From DASQUK01 sp963813485 (GTDB taxonomy: Bacteria; Actinomycetota; Acidimicrobiia; Acidimicrobiales; VFJN01), in NCBI GenBank assembly GCA_963813485.1, contig CAWEZE010000023.1, positions 1 through 64,000 of the forward strand: DNA of 64,000 nt. Direction: 5' to 3'. A program made the translations under genes and the position numbers. The number at the start of each line of letters is the position of its first letter. Positions within the stretch are counted from its first letter, which is position 1. The notes under the pieces were generated by a model, which ran no database searches, was not told the DNA's origin, and saw only the letters and a program-made list of their open reading frames with translations. Shown here piece by piece: positions 8,650-15,921 of the stretch.

Positions 8650-8950
8650 TCTCGCGCTCGAGTCGCTGTGGGCGCACGCGCCCAGATCCGATCGGCACTC
8701 GTATCAGGAGCGCAGGTTGGACACGGGGGCCGGCTGGCGATGTCACCGCTCGCGCGCGCCCGTCACGTAGGATTCGGCGCTAAGCGAGAGTGAGTGCTGG
8801 CCCTGGGACACCGGGTGCGCTGGCCGCTTGGACCGACTACCCCGACGTGTTCCGCCCCTGGGGGCACGCCGTAGCAAGTCCCAAGGGAGTGGATGGGACC
8901 CCCGCCAGCCTGACCCCTCGTGGCTGGCCGTACGGATAGAGGGAGCCCGA
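8650..8950. other. Intergenic stretch before the small-gene cassette
   Basis: About 300 bases with several overlapping plus-strand frames, none with a convincing protein composition. It must hold the divergent promoters for the minus-strand gene at 8649 and the plus-strand cassette starting at 8951. I cannot pick a clear -35/-10 pair. Confidence 0.4.
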
Positions 8951-9313
8951 GTGAGTGACGTAGAAGCCGCCCCGCAAATCGGCGATGTCAGGCCGGCGCC
9001 GCCAGAGGACCCGGACGCCGAGCGGGAACGGCCCGACCAGGATCGGCCCGATGCAGTTCGGCAGCTCCGTGAGGCGTACGAACGGGTACAAGCCCGCAAC
9101 GCCAAGTTGGAGCCCCTACAGGCCGAGAACGCTGCCTTGAAGCGTCAGCTCGGCCTCGCCCACGCCAACGTCGACCCTGACTCGACGCTCGGACAGGTGG
9201 TTGTGACCGCGGCGGCAGCCGATGGGGTCTCCGATCCCGCAGCGGTGGCAGCACTCGCGCGCACCTTGCGTGCCGAGCTGAACGGCGGCGCTGGCCGCCC
9301 CAAGGAGGACTAG
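8951..9313 (+). CDS. Hypothetical coiled-coil protein, first gene of a small-gene cassette
   Basis: A 120-aa acidic protein with a proline- and acid-rich N-terminus (PPEDPDAERERPDQDRP) followed by a heptad-like helix (VRQLREAYERVQARNAKLEP and QAENAALKRQLG) typical of a short coiled coil. The shape recalls phage scaffolding or small accessory proteins, but I recognise no family. The start GTG 8951 is preferred over the long GTG-led frame from 8828, whose leader is low quality. Its TAG overlaps the next start by one base (TAGTG at 9311-9315), a sign of translational coupling. Confidence 0.55.
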   Translation: MSDVEAAPQIGDVRPAPPEDPDAERERPDQDRPDAVRQLREAYERVQARNAKLEPLQAENAALKRQLGLAHANVDPDSTLGQVVVTAAAADGVSDPAAVAALARTLRAELNGGAGRPKED

Positions 9314-9765
9314 TGCCCATCGACTGGAATCGCGCCTTGGAGCGGGCCGAGGAGCTGAAGGCTGCGGGATACAGCGACTCCCAGGTGAGCGCCGTACTCG
9401 ACCAGGAGGCGGCTGCGGCAGACAGTGCCGCCCAGCAGTACGGCTACCAGAACGCCCAGGGGGCGCGCAGCTCGTTGCAGACCGCCCGGGGAGCCCTCAA
9501 CGCTGAGGCAGCGCCTCCCGGCCAGGAACCCGACGAGGACCCAGTCGCCCGTGCATTCAAGCTCGCGGACCAGAGCGGTCACCAGCGAGGCTCCGACGGA
9601 CGCGGAGAGGCCTACCTTGCGAGCGTCTTCGAGGCCGCCCAGCGCGGCGACCCGCGGGTCGTCCACGAGAGTGTCATCGACGACGCAACCCGCCGCCGCT
9701 GGTATGACGACGCCCACAGGCGCCAGATCGCCAACCGTGAGCAGTCACAGGCGCGGCACCGGTGA
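9313..9765 (+). CDS. Hypothetical protein, cassette gene 2
   Basis: A 150-aa protein, helical and rich in Ala, Gln and Glu. It opens with a UBA-like or helical segment (WNRALERAEELKAAGYSDSQVSAVLDQEAAA) and ends with a basic stretch (ATRRRWYDDAHRRQ). The start GTG 9313 shares a base with the previous stop, and its TGA overlaps the next GTG by four bases (GTGA at 9762-9765). The family is not recognised. The tight overlaps say that genes 1 to 3 are one operon. Confidence 0.55.
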   Translation: MPIDWNRALERAEELKAAGYSDSQVSAVLDQEAAAADSAAQQYGYQNAQGARSSLQTARGALNAEAAPPGQEPDEDPVARAFKLADQSGHQRGSDGRGEAYLASVFEAAQRGDPRVVHESVIDDATRRRWYDDAHRRQIANREQSQARHR

Positions 9766-10169
9766 CCCTGACCCGCCTCGGTGGCCAACTCCTGGACGAT
9801 GAGCGCACTTGCGTCGCCTGCGGCACGCCCGCGCCCGCCGAGCCCTACCAGACGACGCTGCCCGGCAAGGTTGACGAGCTGCGCGCCAAGGCCGAGGCAT
9901 ACGCCGACCTGGCGAGACGCAAGGTGGCCGAGGCCGACGCCCTCGAAGCCGAGATCGAGGCGGCCCGACCGCACGCCTACCTGTGCGGTGCGTACAAGGC
10001 GCAGTTGCCACCCGAGATGCGTGGCCGCTGGTCGCCGACGGGCGCTTGGAGTGTCGGGTTGCCGATGGGTGGCCGCGCGAACGACAAGCCCGGTTCGCAG
10101 GCCGAAGCCGACACCATCGCCCAAACGCTGACCGTCCTAACCCCAGTTGCCGAAGGAGCACTTCAATGA
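9762..10169 (+). CDS. Hypothetical protein with a CxxC pair, cassette gene 3
   Basis: A 135-aa protein. A CVACG motif near residue 17 and a single later Cys (YLCGAYKAQLP) flank a helix of about 45 residues rich in Ala, Glu and Lys (VDELRAKAEAYADLARRKVA). The cysteines could bind one metal with other ligands, but a full Cys4 set is missing. Its TGA overlaps an ATG in ATGA at 10166-10169. The family is not recognised. Confidence 0.5.
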   Translation: MTLTRLGGQLLDDERTCVACGTPAPAEPYQTTLPGKVDELRAKAEAYADLARRKVAEADALEAEIEAARPHAYLCGAYKAQLPPEMRGRWSPTGAWSVGLPMGGRANDKPGSQAEADTIAQTLTVLTPVAEGALQ

Positions 10170-10292
10170 GTCCACGTACCCCCAAGCCCCCGAGATCGGC
10201 GCTACCGCACGTCCGTCGGGGCACCCGTAGACCTGACCGCTGCCGTCGAGACGCCCGTCGCGCCCTACCCGCTCCGCCAAGGTGGCCAAGCG

Positions 10293-10517
10293 GTGCCCGA
10301 CCGCAGCCAGCCGCCCGACATCGGCGCCGCGTGCCACGACACCCGCAAGGTGTCACCCGCGCCCGCCTTCACCGCCGAGCTGAGTGAGGGCGTCAAGGTC
10401 GGCGCCGTCGGCAACAACGTGGCTGTGCCGAAGACGAGCCAGGACCACGGCCACGCCGTCACCCAGAGCCGTCACCGCCAGGCCACCCGTCCGCCTCGTC
10501 CGGGGCAGCACGCCTGA
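10293..10517 (+). CDS. Hypothetical small protein, cassette gene 4 (start unresolved)
   Basis: A 74-aa frame from GTG 10293, rich in Pro, Val and Ala, with a VGAVGNNVAVPKTSQDHGHA core. The same frame is open and protein-like upstream to about 10170. The ATG overlapping the preceding stop (10166) is in another frame that gives only an arginine-rich product. A single-base slip around 10170-10200 would join that ATG to this frame. The gene therefore probably starts at 10166 with a frameshift. Function unknown. Confidence 0.35.
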   Translation: MPDRSQPPDIGAACHDTRKVSPAPAFTAELSEGVKVGAVGNNVAVPKTSQDHGHAVTQSRHRQATRPPRPGQHA

Positions 10518-10518
10518 G

Positions 10519-10671
10519 ATGGGCACCACAGGCCGGGCAGTCGAGCTGCCCACCGAGAAGTCGTACGGCGATATGCCGCCTGCGGGCGGACCCGAGTCAC
10601 CGGGCCGCGGTGAGCGTGCTGACGGCTCATCCGAGGTGCCTGACCGCGGGCTCGACATTCGAGACCGCTGA
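10519..10671 (+). CDS. Hypothetical 50-aa protein, cassette gene 5
   Basis: The ATG at 10519 directly follows the previous TGA (10515-10517). The product is acidic and Pro/Gly-rich (MGTTGRAVELPTEKSYGDMP and so on), with no domain I recognise. It lies in series with the other small genes, 6 bp before the next ATG. Confidence rests mainly on its position. Confidence 0.35.
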   Translation: MGTTGRAVELPTEKSYGDMPPAGGPESPGRGERADGSSEVPDRGLDIRDR

Positions 10672-10677
10672 CCCGCG

Positions 10678-10917
10678 ATGTACTGGGGCACGCTGACCGC
10701 CGAGCTGCGAGACGCGAACCCGCACACGCACGACAGTGTGAGGCGCCTTGTCGAGCATGTGGGTGGCGAGGTCGTGAGCGTCAACGGCACCAGGCTGGTG
10801 GCTCGCCCGGCTCCTGCCCACTCCGGTGGCGAACTGCTGATGAGGCACCTCCAAGTCGACCCGCTTGTCGTCCCCGAGAGCGTGGGCTGGAGCTGGCTAT
10901 CGGCGATGGGGCGCTAG
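10678..10917 (+). CDS. Hypothetical 79-aa protein, cassette gene 6
   Basis: ATG 10678 opens a compact alpha/beta protein (MYWGTLTAELRDANPHTHD and RLVEHVGGEVVSVNGTRLVA) that ends with WSWLSAMGR. Composition is protein-like. Its TAG (10915-10917) overlaps the convergent SDR stop in the palindrome CTAG, so the cassette ends exactly at the oxidoreductase gene. The family is not recognised. Confidence 0.45.
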   Translation: MYWGTLTAELRDANPHTHDSVRRLVEHVGGEVVSVNGTRLVARPAPAHSGGELLMRHLQVDPLVVPESVGWSWLSAMGR

Positions 10918-11654
10918 CGCACTTGGTCGGTTGGGCGCACGAGGATCTCATTGATCGCCACGTGTCGCGGGCGGGTGATGATGTAGAGGATCGCGTCGGC
11001 GATGTCCGCGGCGTGGAGGGTCTGTCCCACGTCGGCGAGCTGGTTGCGGACTTCGTCGCGGACGTGGGAGGCGAGTTCGGTCTCGGTTGCCCCCGGCTCG
11101 ATCAACGACGAACGCACATAGCGACTCGTGATCTCTTGGCGCAAGGCTTCGCTGAAGACGCCGACCCCGTGCTTGGTCATCTGGTAGATCCCGCCCCCGG
11201 CGCCGACGCGTCTGCCCGCGACCGAGCTGACGTTCACGAGATCGGCGACCCGTCGTGGATCGCGCTCGGCGGCGTCCAGCAGGTGTGGAAGCGCGGCATG
11301 GGCCACGTACAGCAGACCCTGGAGATTGAGCGCGACCATCCGATCCCACTCCTCGACCGGGGCGTCCACGATCGGCCCGAGCAACATCACCCCGGCGTTG
11401 TTGATGACGATGTCGAGTCGGCCCAGCTCTCGCGCCGTGCGCTCCACGGCGGCGACCGCTTGGTCGCGATCGGTGACATCGGCCTCGATCGATAGACCAC
11501 CAATCTGCGCGGCGAGCGCATCCAGACGGTCCTTGCGCCGTGCAGCCACGGCGACGGTTGCGCCGTGCGCAGCGAGAGCGCGCGCCGTCGCCTCGCCGAT
11601 GCCGCTGCTCGCCCCGGTGACGAGGGCGGCCGTGTCCCGCAATGCCTGGTTCAT
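10914..11654 (-). CDS. SDR-family NAD(P)-dependent oxidoreductase
   Basis: A 246-aa classical short-chain dehydrogenase. The Rossmann motif TGASSGIGEATA is near residue 14, followed by NNAG (residues about 86-89), the catalytic Ser in VNVSSVAGR and the YQMTK Tyr-X3-Lys pair. The basic residues in VAARRKDR favour NADP(H). The set matches SDRs close to clavulanate/serine-type dehydrogenases, but no substrate can be assigned. ATG 11654 is the natural start. It is an isolated minus-strand gene, convergent with the small-gene cassette. Confidence 0.85.
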   Translation of the reverse strand: MNQALRDTAALVTGASSGIGEATARALAAHGATVAVAARRKDRLDALAAQIGGLSIEADVTDRDQAVAAVERTARELGRLDIVINNAGVMLLGPIVDAPVEEWDRMVALNLQGLLYVAHAALPHLLDAAERDPRRVADLVNVSSVAGRRVGAGGGIYQMTKHGVGVFSEALRQEITSRYVRSSLIEPGATETELASHVRDEVRNQLADVGQTLHAADIADAILYIITRPRHVAINEILVRPTDQVR

Positions 11655-11768
11655 GGCAACGGTCTACCCAGTTTCACCGTCGATCGGCGTCGGACTGCGG
11701 TGGCGCGACTGAGCCGCCGAGGTAGCCGACGAGGTAACGGTCAGGCGCCGCCGCCTCGACGGCGGGGC

Positions 11769-12122
11769 CTACATCAGGGGCAACTCCACATAGACACAAG
11801 CGCCGTCATCCCGCTCGCACATCAATGCCCCCTGAGCGGGCGGGCCCCCACGCTCCAACCACTCCTGGCGAAAGATGGGCTCGGGCACCACCCTGGCCCA
11901 CTTAACGGTCACCGGTTGGTTGGTTTCTATGGCCTGGTCGGCCTTGGCCTCGGGCACCGGCATGTCCCGCGTCCAGTTCAAGGTGGAGGGGTCCTGACGC
12001 TGAAGACCGTCAGGGCCCCTCCCCACCATCGGCACCCTGACGGTCCACCGGCTCACTTGCCGACCGCCTTGCGCTTCACCCGCCGAGGCAGCCCGTAGTG
12101 GTATCGCACGATCCTGTGTCAT
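11769..12122 (-). CDS. Hypothetical protein
   Basis: A 117-aa protein with a beta-rich core (WTVRVPMVGRGPDGLQ, PVTVKWARVVPEPIFRQEW and CERDDGACVYVELPL). ATG 12122 follows the purine-rich AGAGGGCGGGAC, a good ribosome site. The protein-like composition supports this strand. The family is not recognised. It has convergent or isolated neighbours only. Confidence 0.45.
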   Translation of the reverse strand: MTQDRAIPLRAASAGEAQGGRQVSRWTVRVPMVGRGPDGLQRQDPSTLNWTRDMPVPEAKADQAIETNQPVTVKWARVVPEPIFRQEWLERGGPPAQGALMCERDDGACVYVELPLM

Positions 12123-12302
12123 GTCCCGCCCTCTGTTGTCCGCCCGCGAGATGACCCGCCGCCATCGTCGCTGTGTCCAGTGAACCCGACGCCCATTAGC
12201 CAGCCGGAAACGGGACGCCAGCTCCGGGGCCGGCGTCGCTCAGGACGCGGATCCAAGTCTGCTGCGGCCAGCGCTGGTCGGCTAGCCCGCTGTGCACGAT
12301 TG

Positions 12303-12533
12303 TCATTCGCCAGCGGCATCGAAGGCAGTGACGTAACGCTCGGCTGCCTCCATCGCCTCCTCGACGGTCTCGAACCCGTCGAGCCACTGGCTCCCGCCGT
12401 CACTGACCGCCCACGGGGCGAAGTAGACGCCGTAGCGGCCGTTCTGGCCTTGCACCTGGTACATGAACCGGCCGGTGGCGTCGTATCCCCTCCGGGCGAC
12501 GTAGCCGCCTGGCTCTGACCACACCAGATCCAT
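12303..12533 (-). CDS. Hypothetical 76-aa protein
   Basis: A small acidic alpha/beta protein: strands around YVARRGYDATGRFMYQVQGQ and RYGVYFAPWAV, then a helix (TVEEAMEAAERYVTAF). ATG 12533 is preceded by TATGTT about 15 bases upstream on the minus strand, suggesting a very short or absent leader. A degenerate copy of its C-terminal helix is found at 13147-13260. The family is not recognised. Confidence 0.55.
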   Translation of the reverse strand: MDLVWSEPGGYVARRGYDATGRFMYQVQGQNGRYGVYFAPWAVSDGGSQWLDGFETVEEAMEAAERYVTAFDAAGE

Positions 12534-12589
12534 GCTACGAACATACGTACGTGGCACCGATGAACTCAAGGCCGATACGGTGGCCGGCC

Positions 12590-12757
12590 ATGTGCGGCCG
12601 CTACACGTCGACGACGCCCCGCTACAAACTCGCCAAGCTATTTGAGGCCCTGGTCACCACGGTGCGCTCAGCACCTACAACCGTTTGTCTAAGGAATGTT
12701 CGCCTGATACCAGAGAACAATGTTCGACAAGCGAATTGTGCCCGTGCCACCAGGTAG
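12590..12757 (+). pseudogene. N-terminal remnant of an SRAP (YedK/HMCES) peptidase gene
   Basis: The frame begins MCGRYTSTTPRYKLAKLF, the almost invariant start of SOS-response-associated peptidases, whose Cys2 crosslinks abasic DNA after Met removal. After about 25 residues the similarity stops. The rest of the roughly 230-aa family (including the NVAPTQ, E and H motifs) is absent, and a minus-strand gene takes over the DNA. TACGGT just before the ATG could be its old -10. I read it as a gene truncated by recombination. Confidence 0.6.
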
Positions 12758-13072
12758 CACCTCCAACCGGAATCGGTGGACAGGGGGTTGCAAGACGCTT
12801 ACGGGTAGTACCTCATGCCAGGCCCGCTGCGGGTCCGTCTCGAACTTCTGATCCAGGACGGGCGTATCATCGAGAAAGAATCTCACCCTGAGGTCGGCAT
12901 TATTCGACGGATTCGCCATGAAGCTCAGAATGGCGAAGTCGTCGTCACTTTCGCTCACGTTGGGTAAGTCAAATGTCTTTGAGAAGTCGAAGGGCAAGTT
13001 ACCGGCGGCGTCCTGCGGCTGAAGTTGTAAGGAATCCCGGCGGATAACGGCGAAGTCTGAGATGCGGGGCAC
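12689..13072 (-). CDS. Hypothetical beta-sandwich-like protein
   Basis: A 127-aa protein made of regular hydrophobic strands (DFAILSFMANPSNNADLRVR, FFLDDTPVLDQKF, HRFRLEVLPG and GTIRLSNIVLWYQ). GTG 13072 has the strong ribosome site AAGGAGAG four bases before it. The pattern resembles carbohydrate-binding or jelly-roll modules, but no family is recognised. GC content is lower than its surroundings, and it replaces the missing part of the SRAP gene, both consistent with insertion of foreign DNA. Confidence 0.55.
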   Translation of the reverse strand: MPRISDFAVIRRDSLQLQPQDAAGNLPFDFSKTFDLPNVSESDDDFAILSFMANPSNNADLRVRFFLDDTPVLDQKFETDPQRAWHEVLPVSVLQPPVHRFRLEVLPGGTGTIRLSNIVLWYQANIP

Positions 13073-13146
13073 CAGACTCTCCTTCCTCTGGTCGTCGCAT
13101 ACCTGTCCGCGCTAACGGTACTTCGGCACTACCTTCGTAACGTCGG

Positions 13147-13260
13147 TTATGTGTCGATGTGAGCCACGACGTGACGGTCGGCCGCGTCCATTGCCTCCTT
13201 GACGCTGGCCAATCGGCCGAACGATAGCCGCCCAGCCGGTTTCGACGGCCGTGAACAACA
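13147..13260 (-). pseudogene. Degenerate paralogue of the 12303-12533 gene
   Basis: On the minus strand the last codons before TAA 13147 read SVKEAMDAADRHVVAHIDT, aligned with TVEEAMEAAERYVTAF of the gene at 12303-12533. A strand-like stretch upstream (LFTAVETGWAAIVRP) is in another frame and has no start. I read it as a decayed second copy. Confidence 0.4.
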
Positions 13261-13332
13261 CGCGCAACGAAGGCCACTAACCCATCGAACCAGCCGACAC
13301 GTCGGGAGTCGCCCACAGCAGTGACGCGCAAC

Positions 13333-13358
13333 GGCCCCCCGACCGAAGCCGGGGGGCC
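13333..13358 (-). terminator. Strong GC hairpin, probable terminator
   Basis: A nine-pair GC stem (GGCCCCCCG and CGGGGGGCC, 13333-13341 and 13350-13358) closes an eight-base loop, ACCGAAGC. It lies 20 bases beyond the stop of the minus-strand gene at 13378, so it would end that transcript. The U-run is weak, as is common in high-GC actinobacteria. It resembles the hairpin at 14961-14985. Confidence 0.55.
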
Positions 13359-13377
13359 GATTGTCGCTACCCGAGAG

Positions 13378-13614
13378 CTAGCCGGTGAAGTCGGGCTCCG
13401 CCGGAACGGGCTGAGCTGGCACCGCCCCGGGCTCAGGCGTGGGCGCTGGCTGAGGTTCGGGCTCCGGCTGAGGTTCGGGCGCCGGCTCGGGCTCGATCGC
13501 AACCGGCGGAGACACCGTTAGGTCGTAGGGCACCGGAGGGCCAGGGTTTGCCTCGCAGCCCACCCCGTCGTCGTTCGCCACCTGCGCCGCCTCCACCGGG
13601 TCGAATCGGCCCAC
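13378..13614 (-). CDS. Proline-rich protein with an Excalibur-like start
   Basis: A 78-aa product in two parts. An N-terminal DPVEAAQVANDDGVGCEANPG recalls the calcium-binding Excalibur signature (DxDxDGxxCE). It is followed by a low-complexity Pro-Glu repeat (EPEPAPEPQPEPEPQ). A longer frame reaches 13665, but its first residues are encoded by a GC hairpin, so I start at GTG 13614. No signal peptide is seen, which is odd for an Excalibur protein, so it may be a fragment of a longer secreted protein. Confidence 0.4.
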   Translation of the reverse strand: MGRFDPVEAAQVANDDGVGCEANPGPPVPYDLTVSPPVAIEPEPAPEPQPEPEPQPAPTPEPGAVPAQPVPAEPDFTG

Positions 13615-13615
13615 G

Positions 13616-13645
13616 AAGGGCCGGCCCTCTCGGGGGCCGGCCCTT
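13616..13645. terminator. 12-bp GC stem-loop
   Basis: AAGGGCCGGCCC (13616-13627) pairs with GGGCCGGCCCTT (13634-13645) around a six-base loop. It is the strongest hairpin in this part of the window. It lies between the proline-rich gene and the plus-strand small membrane protein, so it could insulate the two transcription units. No T-run is present. Confidence 0.45.
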
Positions 13646-13770
13646 CGGCGTTGTCGGGCCTCCAATCGGAGCCGGTGTGGTCTAGCCTTCGCGCACGCGG
13701 GGTATTCAATCCCCGTCGGACCGTAGGCGTGAAAGGGCTGGGGCTGGGACCCCTTTCAGGGGAGGCAAAC

Positions 13771-13941
13771 ATGCGTATACCCGTGATCCTGCTGATCTGG
13801 GTGGTGGTCGGTGTGATCGTCGCGATCACCAACGATTACGGAAACAGCATCGACAGCGGATCCGAGATCGCCACGTTCATCTTCGCGGTGATCCTCTGGC
13901 CCATCCCCGCAACGGGCGGCCAGGTCGCCATTGTGTTCTGA
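13771..13941 (+). CDS. Small two-helix membrane protein
   Basis: A 56-aa product: helix 1 (VILLIWVVVGVIVAI), a polar turn (TNDYGNSIDSGSE), then helix 2 (IATFIFAVILWPI). ATG 13771 is preceded by AGGGGAGG, an excellent ribosome site. The function is unknown. Small hydrophobic proteins of this kind occur often in actinobacterial mobile regions. Confidence 0.6.
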   Translation: MRIPVILLIWVVVGVIVAITNDYGNSIDSGSEIATFIFAVILWPIPATGGQVAIVF

Positions 13942-14055
13942 CGAGCGTTGCTGTTCGGGGGCGCGGGCCAGATTGGGCCGAGCCGGGGTTGACCGCCCGT
14001 TTCCTTCCCGTAGGCACGCCGACGCGGAAACCCCTCCCCGGGTAGCTTCGGAGAC

Positions 14056-14352
14056 ATGCGACGAGAGGAGCGGGAGGGCTACTCGGGTCCCGCTGAAATC
14101 CACCTCGAGGACGGCGACAAGCTCGGCGACGCGACCGTGACCCTGGGCAGTTGGGTGAACATCATCGACGACGAGGGCACCGAAGGCAGCCGAGGATGGG
14201 CCGGGATGGTGACCGGGTTACCGGACAGCGTGTTGCCGGGGCTGCCCGAGGTGATGGTGACCGTGCGCACGCCGGATGGCCGTGAGGCGCGGGCGAGGAT
14301 GCTTGGCAGCCAGATCACCGGTGTTGGGCCGCCGCCCTTTGACACGACGTGA
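14056..14352 (+). CDS. Hypothetical 98-aa protein
   Basis: A beta-rich small protein (GPAEIHLEDGDKLGDATVTLG, WVNIIDDEGTEG and VMVTVRTPDGREARARM), with the look of an OB- or SH3-like barrel. TAGCTT ends seven bases before the ATG, so the message is probably leaderless. The family is not recognised. It stands 35 bp before the next gene, which has its own -10-like element. Confidence 0.55.
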   Translation: MRREEREGYSGPAEIHLEDGDKLGDATVTLGSWVNIIDDEGTEGSRGWAGMVTGLPDSVLPGLPEVMVTVRTPDGREARARMLGSQITGVGPPPFDTT

Positions 14353-14386
14353 ACGCGGAACCGCTCCCCGACTCGTAGGGTGAGGG

Positions 14387-14800
14387 ATGGCGTCGTATCC
14401 CTTTCGGCGGGTCGATCAGGCTCGGGGTCAGCAGCGGAACTGGCACGTGCGGGAGGGTCAGTTGGAGGAGGACGCGGTGCCCACGTACATCGAGTCCCTA
14501 AATGTCGAGACTAGGCAAGGCCGCACCAAGGCGACCGTCACCGTGGCGGGCAGCCTCGACCAGGACAGTTCCGCGTCATTCCGCGCATGTGTCGACGAAG
14601 CCCTCGGCGCACGCCCGGCATTCGTTGCTGTCGACGCCCGCGGTTTGACGTTCGTCGATGCGTCTGGCCTGGCGGCCTTGTTGCGGGCGCGTCATGTGGC
14701 CAGTGAGGCAGGCGTGGCGTTCCGAGTCAGTGACGCTTCGCCCGCCGTTCGGCATGCTGCTGAGGAGACCGGCTTCAACGCGCTGCTACCCGACGAGTGA
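14387..14800 (+). CDS. STAS-domain protein (anti-sigma factor antagonist type)
   Basis: The 137-aa product carries one STAS domain at about residues 32-135: strand-rich TKATVTVAGSLDQDSS, VAVDARGLTFVDASGLAALL and a C-terminal helix. The DASGL motif places the Ser that is phosphorylated by partner kinases in SpoIIAA/RsbV proteins. STAS proteins of this kind bind anti-sigma factors. No kinase or sigma gene is nearby, so the partner is unknown. ATG 14387 follows TAGGGT (leaderless pattern). GTG 14477 has a strong GGAGGAGG and would give a pure STAS domain. Confidence 0.7.
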   Translation: MASYPFRRVDQARGQQRNWHVREGQLEEDAVPTYIESLNVETRQGRTKATVTVAGSLDQDSSASFRACVDEALGARPAFVAVDARGLTFVDASGLAALLRARHVASEAGVAFRVSDASPAVRHAAEETGFNALLPDE

Positions 14801-14960
14801 CGCGGCAGTCGCGGACCGGCCCCCAGACGGGGGAAGTGCCTGGGAGCCGGGCGGCGGTCGGACCTGGCGGACGGTGCCCGACCGGCTGACAGCCATGGTC
14901 GCGCCCCGGGTACTTCGCTGTCGGGAGGCGAGCGGCGATTTCACCTGGTGAACAGCAACC

Positions 14961-14985
14961 GCCCCCGACCCGAAGGCCGAGGGGC
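14961..14985 (+). terminator. GC hairpin with CGAA loop, probable terminator
   Basis: GCCCCCGACC and GGCCGAGGGGC pair around a CGAA tetraloop, with one bulge and one mismatch. It lies about 160 bases after the STAS gene and before the next start, and resembles the hairpin at 13333-13358 and the sequence at about 15640-15668. Confidence 0.45.
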
Positions 14986-15032
14986 GTCTACGTAGGCCTG
15001 CCCATCACCGACGGACGGCGCGACCATGTGCC

Positions 15033-15914
15033 ATGACGTGGGAGCGCTCCTTCGACGCCTTGCTGCCGTTCATCGGCGTGATCATCGGTGTCGCCAGCAC
15101 TCGGCTCGGTGATGAGCGGCGCGAGAAGCACGAGCGCGAGCGGATAGTCGTGAACAGAGCCATCGACGTCGAGGGCGAGGCGCTGATCGAGCTACAGGAT
15201 CGCCTGGTGGAGCTTCCCGCTGTGTGGATCGAACCGTCCTGGATGATCTACACATCCAATGAGGAGCGCGGCGTTGGCGGTACGGACCCTGAGGACGCCT
15301 ACGCGGTCGTCACGCGTGCCGCCGAGCCGATGCACCGTGCTCGGGTTCTCGTCACTCGGGTGATTGATGCTGAGCTGCGCAGCCGGTTGGCAGCTGCGTT
15401 GAACACGATCTGGCCCTACACCGTTGAGGCTCTGGGGAAGATGGTCTACGAAGGGACGGTCCCGGACTATCCGGTGGACGAGGCGTGGGACGCGGTGCAC
15501 AAAGCAAACGAGGCGATCGGGGCAAGGTTGGCGTCGTCTCCCTTCCTCGGAGCGGCCAAGCGCAAACGACGAGCGCTGGTCGTCCGGGCTGTGGGGTCGG
15601 CTCAGGGGCCGCTCGTCTCCCGTCGAGGCCTGAGCGCGGGACCCCCCCGACCCGTGGACCGAGGGGCGGCTGAACGAGGGGCTGGCCTCGGGAGAGAGCG
15701 AGGCCGGCCCTACGTGGTGGACCGAGAGCGTGGGGTCCGGCAGAGGGCAGATTCCGCCCGACTCCTAGGCCGCGGCGAGCGGAGGCTGGGGGCCACATGC
15801 CCGCTCAAGCCGCGACGACGAACAGGAAGCCCGGAGGACCCCCAGCATTTGGCCAGCATTCAGCGGCACCACGGGGAAAGGTCCGTTACCCGCGAACGCG
15901 TACAGGGCATCTGA
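15033..15914 (+). CDS. Membrane-anchored hypothetical protein, C-terminus doubtful
   Basis: The first 190 or so residues look genuine: one hydrophobic helix (LLPFIGVIIGVAST), then a charged helical domain (EKHERERIVVNRAIDVEGEA and so on). From about residue 195 the product becomes Arg/Gly-rich and the DNA forms strong hairpins (15640-15668 and 15679-15710), which is not coding-like. The real stop was probably lost through a small indel near 15560-15640. The frame is listed as it stands. The family is not recognised. Confidence 0.5.
   Translation: MTWERSFDALLPFIGVIIGVASTRLGDERREKHERERIVVNRAIDVEGEALIELQDRLVELPAVWIEPSWMIYTSNEERGVGGTDPEDAYAVVTRAAEPMHRARVLVTRVIDAELRSRLAAALNTIWPYTVEALGKMVYEGTVPDYPVDEAWDAVHKANEAIGARLASSPFLGAAKRKRRALVVRAVGSAQGPLVSRRGLSAGPPRPVDRGAAERGAGLGRERGRPYVVDRERGVRQRADSARLLGRGERRLGATCPLKPRRRTGSPEDPQHLASIQRHHGERSVTRERVQGI
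15679..15710. terminator. 12-bp stem-loop inside the doubtful end of the 15033 frame
   Basis: GGGCTGGCCTCG (15679-15690) pairs with CGAGGCCGGCCC (15699-15710), all pairs Watson-Crick except one G-U. It lies between the end of the likely coding part of the 15033 gene and the minus-strand genes ending at 15922, where a bidirectional terminator would be expected. Confidence 0.5.
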
Positions 15915-15921
15915 GGGTCTC

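Noticed and set aside
10166..10387. 73-aa frame from the ATG that overlaps cassette gene 3
   Set aside because: The product is extremely Arg/Pro-rich, unlike a real protein, and the neighbouring frame reads better. A frameshift between them is more likely.
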